Source: RYN-230 sp036509255 (GTDB taxonomy: Bacteria; Actinomycetota; Actinomycetes; Streptosporangiales; Streptosporangiaceae). Taken from it: 25,762 bases of DNA. The position numbers were made by a program, and so were the translations under genes. Below, piece after piece: positions 16,197-23,096 of this stretch. How positions within the stretch are numbered: the first letter of the stretch is position 1; each line of letters begins with the position of its first letter. The notes under the pieces were generated by a model. It was not told the DNA's origin and searched no databases. It saw nothing but the letters and a program-made list of their open reading frames with translations. Location of the stretch: NCBI GenBank assembly GCA_036509255.1, contig DATCFY010000014.1:1-25762 (forward strand). Direction: 5' to 3'.

Positions 16197-16202
16197 TACC
16201 CT
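16197..16202 (+). promoter_or_regulatory. Candidate -10 element for miaB
   Basis: TACCCT fits the actinobacterial TANNNT -10 pattern and ends 10 bases before ATG 16213, which would give a very short leader of about 4 bases. No strong -35 is evident. If real it rules out ATG 16180 as the start of this transcript. Confidence 0.4.
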
Positions 16203-16212
16203 CGGATGCGAC

Positions 16213-17676
16213 ATGAGCGCCTCCCGCACTTATCAGATACGCACCTACGGGTGCCAGATGAACATGCACGACTCCGAGCGGCTGGCTGGCCTGCTCGAAA
16301 ACGCTGGTTATCAGCGCGCCCCCAGCGGGGAACCCGCGGACGTGGTCGTATTCAACACCTGCGCGGTCCGCGAGAACGCCGATAACCGGCTCTACGGCAA
16401 CCTCGGCCATCTGCTGCCGGTCAAGCAGTCCCGGCCGGGCATGCAGATCGCCGTGGGCGGCTGCCTGGCCCAGAAAGACCGGGCCGGCATCGCTGAGCGC
16501 GCGCCGTGGGTCGATGTCGTGTTCGGCACGCACAATATCGGCTCCCTGCCCGCCCTGCTGGAACGCGCGCGGGTGCAGGCCGCCGCCCAGGTGGAGATCG
16601 CCGAGTCGCTGGAGCGGTTCCCCTCGGTCCTGCCAGCCCGCCGCGAGTCGAGCTACTCCGCCTGGGTGGCCATCTCGGTGGGCTGCAACAACACCTGCAC
16701 TTTCTGCATCGTGCCCAGCCTGCGCGGACGGGAGGAGGACCGGCGGCCGGGCGACGTGCTGGCCGAGGTCCGGGCGCTGGCCGAGGACGGCGTCATCGAG
16801 GTCACCCTGCTCGGGCAGAACGTCAACTCCTACGGCGTGGGCTTCGGCGACCGGCTCGCGTTCGGCAAGCTGCTGCGCGCCTGCGGCGGGATCGACGGGC
16901 TGGAGCGGGTGCGCTTCACCTCGCCGCACCCGCGCGACTTCACCGACGACGTGATCACCACCATGGCCGAAACCCCGAACGTGATGCCGCAGCTGCACAT
17001 GCCCCTGCAGTCCGGGTCCGACGCGGTGCTGCGGGCCATGCGCCGCGCCTACCGGCGGGAGAAGTACCTGGCCATCCTGGATCGGGTCCGGGCGGCCATG
17101 CCGGATGCCGCCATCACCACCGACATCATCGTGGGCTTCCCCGGCGAGACTGACCGCGACTTCGAGGACACCCTCGACCTGGTCCGGCAGGCCCGCTTCG
17201 CCGGGGCGTTCACGTTCCAGTACTCGCCGCGCCCGGGCACCCCGGCGGCCGGGATGGACGACCAGGTGCCCCCGGCGGTGGTCGCGGAGCGTTACCAGCG
17301 GCTCGCCGCGCTGGTCGAGGACGTGACGCTGGCCGAGAACGAGGCGTTCACCGGCCGTGAGGTCGAGGTGCTGGTGGCCGAGGGGGAGGGCCGCAAGGAC
17401 GGCGCCACGCACCGGCTGTCCGGCCGGGCCCGGGACAACCGGCTGGTGCACTTCGCCCCGGGCGTCACCGCGCCCCGCCCCGGCGACGTGATCACCACGA
17501 CGGTCACCCGGGCCGCCCCGCATTACCTGATCGCGGACGGCCCGCCGCGGTCGCTGCGCAGTACCGGGGGTGGCGACGCCTGGCAGGCCCGCCAGGCCAG
17601 CCTGGCCTCGCCGGCCGGTCCCGCCGCGGCGCCCGCGGTCTCGCTCGGCATGCCCGCGGTCGGCCGCCCGGCCTGA
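16213..17676 (+). CDS. miaB: tRNA-2-methylthio-N6-dimethylallyladenosine synthase MiaB
   Basis: MiaB is a radical-SAM enzyme that adds a methylthio group at C2 of N6-isopentenyladenosine-37 in tRNAs reading UNN codons. The 487-residue product has the N-terminal cluster cysteines C14 (RTYGCQMN), C50 (FNTCAVREN) and C84 (VGGCLAQ). It also has the radical-SAM CxxxCxxC motif in SVGCNNTCTFCIVPS (C158, C162, C165), the conserved LLGQNVNSYG, LHMPLQSGSD and IVGFPGET, and a C-terminal TRAM domain (VEVLVAEGEGRKDG to GDVITTTV). The ATG at 16180 has the better ribosome site (GGGGAG) and would add 11 residues. I chose 16213 because the close mycobacterial homologue also has a short, unconserved leader and a -10-like TACCCT sits between the two. 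MiaA, its upstream partner in the pathway, is encoded nearby on the same strand. Confidence 0.96.
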   Translation: MSASRTYQIRTYGCQMNMHDSERLAGLLENAGYQRAPSGEPADVVVFNTCAVRENADNRLYGNLGHLLPVKQSRPGMQIAVGGCLAQKDRAGIAERAPWVDVVFGTHNIGSLPALLERARVQAAAQVEIAESLERFPSVLPARRESSYSAWVAISVGCNNTCTFCIVPSLRGREEDRRPGDVLAEVRALAEDGVIEVTLLGQNVNSYGVGFGDRLAFGKLLRACGGIDGLERVRFTSPHPRDFTDDVITTMAETPNVMPQLHMPLQSGSDAVLRAMRRAYRREKYLAILDRVRAAMPDAAITTDIIVGFPGETDRDFEDTLDLVRQARFAGAFTFQYSPRPGTPAAGMDDQVPPAVVAERYQRLAALVEDVTLAENEAFTGREVEVLVAEGEGRKDGATHRLSGRARDNRLVHFAPGVTAPRPGDVITTTVTRAAPHYLIADGPPRSLRSTGGGDAWQARQASLASPAGPAAAPAVSLGMPAVGRPA

Positions 17677-17696
17677 CGGCACCCGGCCTAACCCCC
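17667..17696. repeat. 15-bp duplication over the miaB stop codon
   Basis: CCCGGCCTGACGGCA (17667–17681) is followed by CCCGGCCTAACCCCC (17682–17696). The shared CCCGGCCT includes the first base of the TGA stop, and the second copy gives an in-frame TAA 15 bases later, so miaB ends in two tandem stops. The match is short (8 perfect bases) and could be chance on its own. Confidence 0.55.
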
Positions 17697-17740
17697 GGCG
17701 TCGATCAACCCTGCCCCCCGGACCTGCGTCTTCCCAGGTG

Positions 17741-17759
17741 GGCGGCCTACGGGGCCGCC
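17741..17759 (+). terminator. Hairpin between miaB and the DUF4232 gene
   Basis: GGCGGCC (17741–17747) and GGCCGCC (17753–17759) form a perfect 7-bp stem around TACGG. It has no U-tract. It may end miaB transcription or sit in the leader of the next gene, whose GGGAG ribosome site begins about 10 bases after it. Confidence 0.5.
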
Positions 17760-17778
17760 ATCACCAAGGGAGATTTAC

Positions 17779-18339
17779 ATGCATTTTTCCGTGAGTACCG
17801 TCCGCCGGGCGGCCGTGGCCGTGGCGGTCGTCTGCACCACCGCGCTGACCGGGACGGCGGCCTCGGCGGCCCCGACTACCCCCGCGCACCCCGCGCGGGC
17901 GGCGGTCATCCCGGGCTGCGCCCGGGCCGACCTGAGGTTCTGGGTAAGCCAGGGCAACGGCTCCGCAGGCAGCTTCACCTACCTGCTGAGGTTCACCAAC
18001 CGGTCGCGCCGGACCTGCTACATGGCCGGGTACCCGGGCGTCACGGCGGTGAACCGGCACGGGCGGCAGCTGGGCAGCCAGGCGGCCTGGGTCGCGGGAG
18101 CCCCGCTGCGGGCGGTGGTCCTGCGCCGCGGCCGGACCGCGCACGCGACGCTGCAGATCACTGACGTGACGGCCTTCCCCCGCCGGATGTGCCGGCCGGC
18201 CATGGCACGTGGGCTGCGGGTCATCGCGCCGAACCGGGTCCTCGCGAAGTTTGTCCGGCTGCGCTTCCTGGCCTGCTCCCGCCGGGGCCTGGTCTACATG
18301 CGGGTCATGCGGGTCCAGCCGGGCCGCGGCCACTTCTAG
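17779..18339 (+). CDS. Secreted DUF4232 domain protein
   Basis: A 186-residue protein with a clear Sec signal peptide (residues 1–30: RR, then AAVAVAVVCTTALTG, cleavage after ASA). The mature part follows the DUF4232 pattern: a first cysteine (PGCARADL, C47), then FTYLLRFTNRSRRTCYMAGYP (C80 before the GYPG), a beta-rich middle with VVLRRGRTAHATLQI, and further cysteines C138 and C166 that probably complete two disulfides. There is no lipobox, so it should be released or wall-associated. The ribosome site GGGAG is 7 bases before the ATG. DUF4232 proteins are common in actinomycetes and have no agreed function. Its placement between miaB and miaA breaks an otherwise conserved order, so it is probably a later insertion. 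Confidence 0.85.
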   Translation: MHFSVSTVRRAAVAVAVVCTTALTGTAASAAPTTPAHPARAAVIPGCARADLRFWVSQGNGSAGSFTYLLRFTNRSRRTCYMAGYPGVTAVNRHGRQLGSQAAWVAGAPLRAVVLRRGRTAHATLQITDVTAFPRRMCRPAMARGLRVIAPNRVLAKFVRLRFLACSRRGLVYMRVMRVQPGRGHF

Positions 18340-18385
18340 CCGTGGCCCGAGCCGGCCGCCCCCCGGGGCTGGCCGGCGCCGGAGC

Positions 18386-18415
18386 TAGCCGGCACGGGGT
18401 TAGCCGGCACGGGTC
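18386..18415. repeat. 15-bp tandem duplication between the DUF4232 gene and miaA
   Basis: TAGCCGGCACGGGGT (18386–18400) is followed directly by TAGCCGGCACGGGTC (18401–18415), the first 13 bases identical. The unit begins with TAGCCG, as does the DUF4232 stop (TAGCCG at 18337). The rest of the 127-base gap is GC-rich, with no clear promoter. Confidence 0.75.
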
Positions 18416-18466
18416 GGGCAGGCCGGGACGGGCCCCGGCCTGCCCGCCTGGTGACAGACTGGGCGG

Positions 18467-19429
18467 ATGGCAGACCCGGTGATCGCGGTGCTCGGCCCGA
18501 CCGCGGCCGGCAAGTCTGATCTTGCCCTGCGCCTGGCCCGCGACCTCGGCGGCGAGATCATCAACGCCGACTCCATGCAGCTGTACCGGGGCATGGACAT
18601 CGGCACCGCCAAGCTCACGGCCGCGCAGCGCCAGGGCATCCCGCATCATCTGCTCGACGTGTGGGACGTGCGGTACCCCGCGAACGTGGCCGAGTACCAG
18701 CAGATGGCCCGGGACGCCATCGCCGCGGTGACGGCCCGCGGCCGGGTGCCGATCCTGGCCGGCGGCTCCGGCCTGTACCTGCGGGCCGCGCTGGACGACC
18801 TGAACTTCCCGGGCACCGACCCGGCGGTGCGCGAGCGGCTGGAAGCCGAGCTGGCTGCCCGGGGCCCCGCCGAGCTGCATAAGAGGCTGGCGGGCTGTGA
18901 CCCCGGTGCCGCCGTGGGCATCCTGCCCAGCAACGGCCGCCGGATCGTCCGCGCGCTGGAGGTCATCGAGCTGTCCGGGCAGCCGTTCACCGCGACGCTG
19001 CCGAGCTACGAGTCGCTGTACCCCGCGGTGCAGATCGGGCTGCGGGTCAGCCGCGGCGAGCTGGACCGCCGGATCGCCACCCGGGTCGCGCAGATGTGGC
19101 GGGACGGACTGGTGGACGAGGTGCGCGGGCTGGAGCAGGCCGGGCTGCGCGAGGGCCGGACGGCCAGCCAGGCTCTCGGCTACGCGCAGGTGCTGCGGTT
19201 CCTGGCCGGGGAGTGGAGCCAGGACGAGGCCCGGGAGCAGACCGTCAAGGCGACCCGCCGGTTCGCCCGCCGGCAGGACTCGTGGTTCCGCCGCGACCCG
19301 CGGGTGATCTGGCTGGACGCCGGGCCCGGGGCGGACCTGCCCGCCCAGGCACTGGCTACGATCGACAGATGCGTGAGTTCGCCAACGGGCAGTTCGCCAA
19401 AGGACATGGCACCGAGAACGACTTCGTGA
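18467..19429 (+). CDS. miaA: tRNA dimethylallyltransferase MiaA
   Basis: MiaA transfers the dimethylallyl group from DMAPP to N6 of A37 in tRNAs that read UNN codons, making the substrate of MiaB. The 320-residue product has the P-loop GPTAAGKS (10–17), the conserved NADSMQLYRGMDIGTAK, HHLLDVWD, GGSGLYLRA, NGRRIVRALEV and the C-terminal ATRRFARRQDSWFRRD. ATG 18467 is the start consistent with the family; its ribosome site is weak. The last 20 codons overlap dapF in another frame, so the tail (after about residue 300) is not family sequence. Confidence 0.96.
   Translation: MADPVIAVLGPTAAGKSDLALRLARDLGGEIINADSMQLYRGMDIGTAKLTAAQRQGIPHHLLDVWDVRYPANVAEYQQMARDAIAAVTARGRVPILAGGSGLYLRAALDDLNFPGTDPAVRERLEAELAARGPAELHKRLAGCDPGAAVGILPSNGRRIVRALEVIELSGQPFTATLPSYESLYPAVQIGLRVSRGELDRRIATRVAQMWRDGLVDEVRGLEQAGLREGRTASQALGYAQVLRFLAGEWSQDEAREQTVKATRRFARRQDSWFRRDPRVIWLDAGPGADLPAQALATIDRCVSSPTGSSPKDMAPRTTS
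19357..19362 (+). promoter_or_regulatory. Candidate -10 box for a leaderless dapF transcript, inside miaA
   Basis: TACGAT matches TANNNT and ends exactly 6 bases before the dapF ATG, the spacing expected when transcription begins at the A of the start codon. dapF has no Shine-Dalgarno sequence, which agrees. A -35 box is not obvious. Leaderless mRNAs are common in actinomycetes. Confidence 0.5.
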
Positions 19430-20223
19430 TCCTGCCTGATCCGCACGCCGAGCACGGCCTGACCGCGACGCTCACCGCGCGGCTCTGCGACCGGCGGGCC
19501 GGGATCGGGGCGGATGGGGTGCTGCGCGTGGTCCGGACCGCCGTGGGCCCCCAACCCGAGCAGGCCGGCCGCGCCGAATGGTTCATGGACTACCGGAACG
19601 CCGACGGCAGCATCGCCGAGATGTGCGGCAACGGCCTCCGCGTGTTCGCCCGCTACCTGCTGGAGCACGGCCTGGCCGCCGGGCCGTCGTTCGCGGTGGC
19701 GACCCGGTCCGGGGTGCGCGAGGTCCGGGCCGAACCAGACGGCCGGATCACCGTGGACATGGGCCCGGTCAGCGTGCTCGGCCCCGGTCGGACCGTTATT
19801 GGTGGCGCGGTCCATGACGGCCTGCGGATCAGCGTCGGCAATCCGCACCTGGCCTGCCTGGTGGACGACGCGCTGGGCAAATATGACCTGGCCGCGCCGC
19901 CAGGCCTGGACCCGGCGGACTTCCCGGACGGCGGCAACGTGGAACTGGTCCAGGTCACCGGCCCGGCCGCGGTCAGCATGCGGGTCCACGAGCGGGGCTC
20001 AGGCGAGACGCGCTCCTGTGGTACCGGCGCGGTCGCGGCTGCGGCGGCCGCGGCGGCCCTGTCTTCTTCCGCAACGAAAACCGCCCCCGCCCAGTGGCAC
20101 GTCACGGTGCCCGGGGGTGCGCTGACGGTGACCCTGGACGCCGGGACCAGCTGGCTGACCGGGCCGGCGGTGATCGTGGCCGAGGGACGGCTCGACCCCC
20201 GCTGGCTGGCCGCGGCCAGCTGA
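19369..20223 (+). CDS. dapF: Diaminopimelate epimerase
   Basis: DapF interconverts LL- and meso-diaminopimelate, the last step before lysine and the source of meso-DAP for peptidoglycan. The 284-residue product shows FAKGHGTENDFVILPD, the first catalytic cysteine in EMCGNGLRVFARY (C86), NPHLACLVDD, and the second cysteine in ETRSCGTGAVAAA (C217); both halves of the two-base mechanism are present. ATG 19369 is the only upstream start that includes the conserved FAKGHGTENDF. It places the first 61 bases inside the end of miaA. Compared with the mycobacterial protein there are about seven extra N-terminal residues, which could be an artefact of the overlap. Confidence 0.95.
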   Translation: MREFANGQFAKGHGTENDFVILPDPHAEHGLTATLTARLCDRRAGIGADGVLRVVRTAVGPQPEQAGRAEWFMDYRNADGSIAEMCGNGLRVFARYLLEHGLAAGPSFAVATRSGVREVRAEPDGRITVDMGPVSVLGPGRTVIGGAVHDGLRISVGNPHLACLVDDALGKYDLAAPPGLDPADFPDGGNVELVQVTGPAAVSMRVHERGSGETRSCGTGAVAAAAAAAALSSSATKTAPAQWHVTVPGGALTVTLDAGTSWLTGPAVIVAEGRLDPRWLAAAS

Positions 20224-20244
20224 TCCCCCGGCCAGCTACTCCGG
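20213..20244. repeat. 16-bp-period duplication over the dapF stop codon
   Basis: CGGCCAGCT occurs at 20213–20221 and again at 20229–20237, 16 bases apart. The first copy runs into the dapF TGA (20221–20223). Nine identical bases are weak evidence alone but repeat the pattern seen after lhr and miaB. Confidence 0.45.
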
Positions 20245-20257
20245 GCCGCCGGCCCGG
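20241..20257. terminator. Bidirectional hairpin between convergent dapF and glcF
   Basis: CCGGGCC (20241–20247) and GGCCCGG (20251–20257) form a perfect 7-bp stem around GCC, in the 57-base gap between two converging genes. There is no U-tract on either side, as is usual for actinobacterial terminators. Confidence 0.55.
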
Positions 20258-20280
20258 GATCCGCTTACCGCAGACGCGGG

Positions 20281-21741
20281 CTAGCTGGTCCGGGGGAGGG
20301 TGGCGGGCGGGCCGGGGACCGGGCGTCCCGTCAGCTCGGTGACCGGCAGGCCGCGCAGGGACGCGTCGAGCACCTCCGCGATATGCGCCATGGCGGGCGG
20401 GGCGCCCGTCCCGGCCGCGGCCATCGAGGCGGAGATCTGCAGGCTGCAGCCGGGGTTGGCCGAGATGACCAGCGGCGCCCCGGTGGCCAGCACCGCCGCT
20501 GCCTTGCGCGCGCCCAGCTCGCCCGCGGCCTCCGGCTGGAGCAGGTTGTACACGCCCGCCGAGCCGCAGCAGGTTCCCGGGTTGGCTGGCTCCACGAGTT
20601 CCAGCCCGGGGATGGCGCCGAGCAGCTCACGCGGCTGGCGCCGGATCCCCTGCGCGTGACCCAGGTGGCAGGCCTCGTGGTAGACGGCGGTCACCGGCAG
20701 CGGATGCCGCACGGCCCGGGGGCCGCCGTCGGCGGCCAGCTCGGCGAGGAACTCGCTGAGGTCGCGGACGCTGCTGGTGAAGCGCTCCGCCCGGCGGGCC
20801 CAGTCCGCGGCGTCCGGCCCTGAATCGTCCGGCCCTGAATCGCCCGGGTTCGGCCCGCCGGACTGGGCCGCCGGGAACAGGTGGGGGTATTCCTTCATGG
20901 CCGAGCCGCAGCCCGCCGAGTTGACCACGACCACGTCGACGCCCGCGGCCTCGAACGCGGCGATCGTCTGCCGGGCGAACCCGGCGGCCTCGGCGCCCCG
21001 GCCGCTGTGCAGCGACAGGGCGCCGCAGCAGCCCTGCTTGCGGGGGATGACCACGTCGCAGCCCTCGGCCGCGAGCACCCGCACGGTCGCCTCGTTCACG
21101 CCCGGGAAGAACACCTGCTGCACGCAGCCGGTGAGCAGGCCGACCACGGCCCGCCGCGGGCCCTGCGCGGGTACCCGCCGGGCCACAGCCCGGTGCCCCC
21201 GGGGCGGCGAGGGTGCCATCCGCAGCGAAGCGACCAGCTCGGGGGCGAACCGGGCGGCCAGCCGGCTCTTCTCGATCCGCCGGATCACCCCGGTGCGCTG
21301 GGCGGCCCGCAGCGGGCGGGTCAGCAGCCGCAGCCGGGCCGGGTACGGGAACGTCGCGAAGATCGCCGCACGGGCCGCCCGGGCCCGCAGCGAGCGGGGC
21401 GGCAGCGGGGCGGGTGCCCCGCCGCCCGGCGGTTCCTCAGACCAGCCGCGTGCCGCCTCGATGAGCCGGTCGTACTGCACCCCGGACGGGCAGGCCGGCA
21501 CGCAGGCCATGCAGCCGAGGCAGCGGTCCAGGTGGGTGGCGGCAGCCTCGCTGGCCACGGTCTCGCCAGCCGCCGCCCCGTCCAGGATCTGGGTCATCAG
21601 GTGGATCCGCCCCCGCGGCGAGTCCATCTCTTCGCCCCACAGCTGGTAGGTCGGGCACACGGGCAGGCAGAAGCCGCAGTGCACGCAATCCGACGCCAGT
21701 GCGCGCAGCTCGCCGGACGGGTCGATGGGCGATGCGGTCAT
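20281..21741 (-). CDS. glcF: Glycolate oxidase iron-sulfur subunit GlcF (CCG-domain Fe-S protein)
   Basis: GlcF passes electrons from the flavin subunits of glycolate dehydrogenase toward the membrane quinone pool. The 486-residue product has two ferredoxin-type 4Fe-4S motifs near the N-terminus (CVHCGFCLPVCP, C19–C29; CLGCMACVPACP, C74–C84). It then has two cysteine-rich CCG domains, with GCCGALSLHSG and ending HEACHLGHAQGI … CCGSAGVYNLL. It is longer than the E. coli subunit (407 residues), mainly through Pro/Arg-rich linkers and an Asp/Gly/Pro stretch holding a 15-base tandem duplication. ATG 21741 has GGAGGG 7 bases upstream; the frame stays open into glcE but that part is shadow. It starts 17 bases after the glcE stop. 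Confidence 0.93.
   Translation of the reverse strand: MTASPIDPSGELRALASDCVHCGFCLPVCPTYQLWGEEMDSPRGRIHLMTQILDGAAAGETVASEAAATHLDRCLGCMACVPACPSGVQYDRLIEAARGWSEEPPGGGAPAPLPPRSLRARAARAAIFATFPYPARLRLLTRPLRAAQRTGVIRRIEKSRLAARFAPELVASLRMAPSPPRGHRAVARRVPAQGPRRAVVGLLTGCVQQVFFPGVNEATVRVLAAEGCDVVIPRKQGCCGALSLHSGRGAEAAGFARQTIAAFEAAGVDVVVVNSAGCGSAMKEYPHLFPAAQSGGPNPGDSGPDDSGPDAADWARRAERFTSSVRDLSEFLAELAADGGPRAVRHPLPVTAVYHEACHLGHAQGIRRQPRELLGAIPGLELVEPANPGTCCGSAGVYNLLQPEAAGELGARKAAAVLATGAPLVISANPGCSLQISASMAAAGTGAPPAMAHIAEVLDASLRGLPVTELTGRPVPGPPATLPRTS
20812..20841. repeat. Perfect in-frame 15-bp tandem duplication inside glcF
   Basis: GTCCGGCCCTGAATC occurs twice in succession (20812–20826 and 20827–20841). 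On the coding strand it gives the repeated DSGPD in a low-complexity linker between the two CCG domains, so it adds five residues without changing frame. Confidence 0.92.
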
Positions 21742-21758
21742 TCGGGTCCCTCCCGCAC

Positions 21759-23096
21759 TCAGATCCCTCCGGCGAACCGGCCGGGCGCCATCAGGTGCTC
21801 CGGGTCGAACTGGTCCTTCAGCGCCCGCATCAGCCCGAGCGCGGGCACCGGGCCCCACATGTCCACCAGCTCCCGCACCGGGGCCGGCGCGCGGACCACG
21901 ACGGCGCTGGCCCGGGCCGGCGGCCCCGCCCCGTCCGCGAAGCCCGGTTCGAGGTCCCGGGCCAGCCGGTCGCGGAGCGCGGCCAGGAACCCGGCCACAG
22001 CGTCCGGTGCGGCGCTGCCCGGCACGGCGGCGTGCAGCGTCCCGGCCGCGGCGGAGCCGGCGACGGCCGGGTCCAGCCCGGCCGCCCGGCCCGCGGCGTC
22101 CACCGCGTGCAGCACGCCGGGCAGGGCTGCGGCCCAGAAGCCGATCTGGATCACCGTGCCAGGCTCCCGGCCCGGTGATCCAGGTCCGGTGGCGCCCGGT
22201 ACCGCCCCCCACCAGGGCGGCGCGGCGTCCAGGGTCGCGGTGCCCGCCCCGAGTACCCCGCGCATCAGGGAGGCCCGCTCGGACACCCCGGCGGGGTCGC
22301 CTTCCAGCAGCACCGCCACCCGCACCAGGCCGTCCCGGGCGGGCCGGTCGATCTCGATGGCCACCGGGGCGAGCTCGGAGCCGGCGGCCGCCGCGACGCC
22401 CTGGGCCGCCGCGGCCGGGTCGGCGTAGCCCGCGGTGACGAACACGGTCGCGGCCGGCAGCGGGTGCAGCCGGAAGATGGCCTCAGTGATCAGGCCCAGC
22501 GTCCCGTGCGACCCGGCGTACAGCTTGCCGAGGTCGTAGCCCGCCACGTTCTTCACGACCTTGCCGCCGGACTTGGTCACGGTCCCGTCGGGGCGGATGA
22601 CGGTGATCCCGATCAGCAGGTCGCGGGGGGTGCCGTAGCGCAGCCGGCGCGGCCCGGCGGAGCCCCTGGCGACCAGGCCGCCGACGGTGGGCGAGTCCGC
22701 CTGGCCGCCGTGGGCCGGGCCGGCCGGCTCATCCAGGGCGAGCTGCTGCCGCGCGGTGGCCAGCACCGCGGCCAGCTGGCGCATGGTCACGCCGGCCTGG
22801 GCCCGGACCACCAGGTCGCCAGCGGCGTGCTCGATGACCCGGTCCAGCCGCAGCGTGTCGATGACCAGGTCGAGGCGGCGCGGCGGGACGCCCCAGGACA
22901 CGGTGGTCCCGCTGCCCCGCGGCACTACCGCGAGGCCGTGCTCGGCTGCTGCCGCCAGCAGGGCACTGGCCTCGGCGGTGTCGGCCGGGGAGGCCACCCA
23001 GGGCGGGGTCATCCCGGCGATCGCGTCGCGCGGGCCACCCGGCCGCACCGCCCGGCAGGCCCGGGCCAGTGACCCGGGGACCGACGCTGCGCTCAA
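21759..23096 (-). CDS. glcE: Glycolate oxidase FAD-binding subunit GlcE
   Basis: GlcE is the second flavoprotein-type subunit of the GlcDEF glycolate dehydrogenase. The 445-residue product has the PCMH-type FAD fold: PRGSGTTVSWG (60–69), SPTVGGLVARGSAGPRRLRYG, and the GlcE-typical GGKVVKNVAGYDLGKLYAG followed by GSHGTLGLITE (195–205). It lacks the long oxidase C-terminal domain of GlcD. The first codon is a TTG overlapping the glcD stop (TTGA), which suggests coupled translation; a GTG at residue 17 is an alternative. Relative to the short E. coli protein it has an extended Ala/Gly/Pro-rich region after about residue 250. Confidence 0.92.
   Translation of the reverse strand: MSAASVPGSLARACRAVRPGGPRDAIAGMTPPWVASPADTAEASALLAAAAEHGLAVVPRGSGTTVSWGVPPRRLDLVIDTLRLDRVIEHAAGDLVVRAQAGVTMRQLAAVLATARQQLALDEPAGPAHGGQADSPTVGGLVARGSAGPRRLRYGTPRDLLIGITVIRPDGTVTKSGGKVVKNVAGYDLGKLYAGSHGTLGLITEAIFRLHPLPAATVFVTAGYADPAAAAQGVAAAAGSELAPVAIEIDRPARDGLVRVAVLLEGDPAGVSERASLMRGVLGAGTATLDAAPPWWGAVPGATGPGSPGREPGTVIQIGFWAAALPGVLHAVDAAGRAAGLDPAVAGSAAAGTLHAAVPGSAAPDAVAGFLAALRDRLARDLEPGFADGAGPPARASAVVVRAPAPVRELVDMWGPVPALGLMRALKDQFDPEHLMAPGRFAGGI

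Noticed and set aside
16096..17682. A 528-codon minus-strand open frame opposite miaB
   Set aside because: miaB is unambiguous on the plus strand; the minus translation is Gly/Arg/His-rich shadow.
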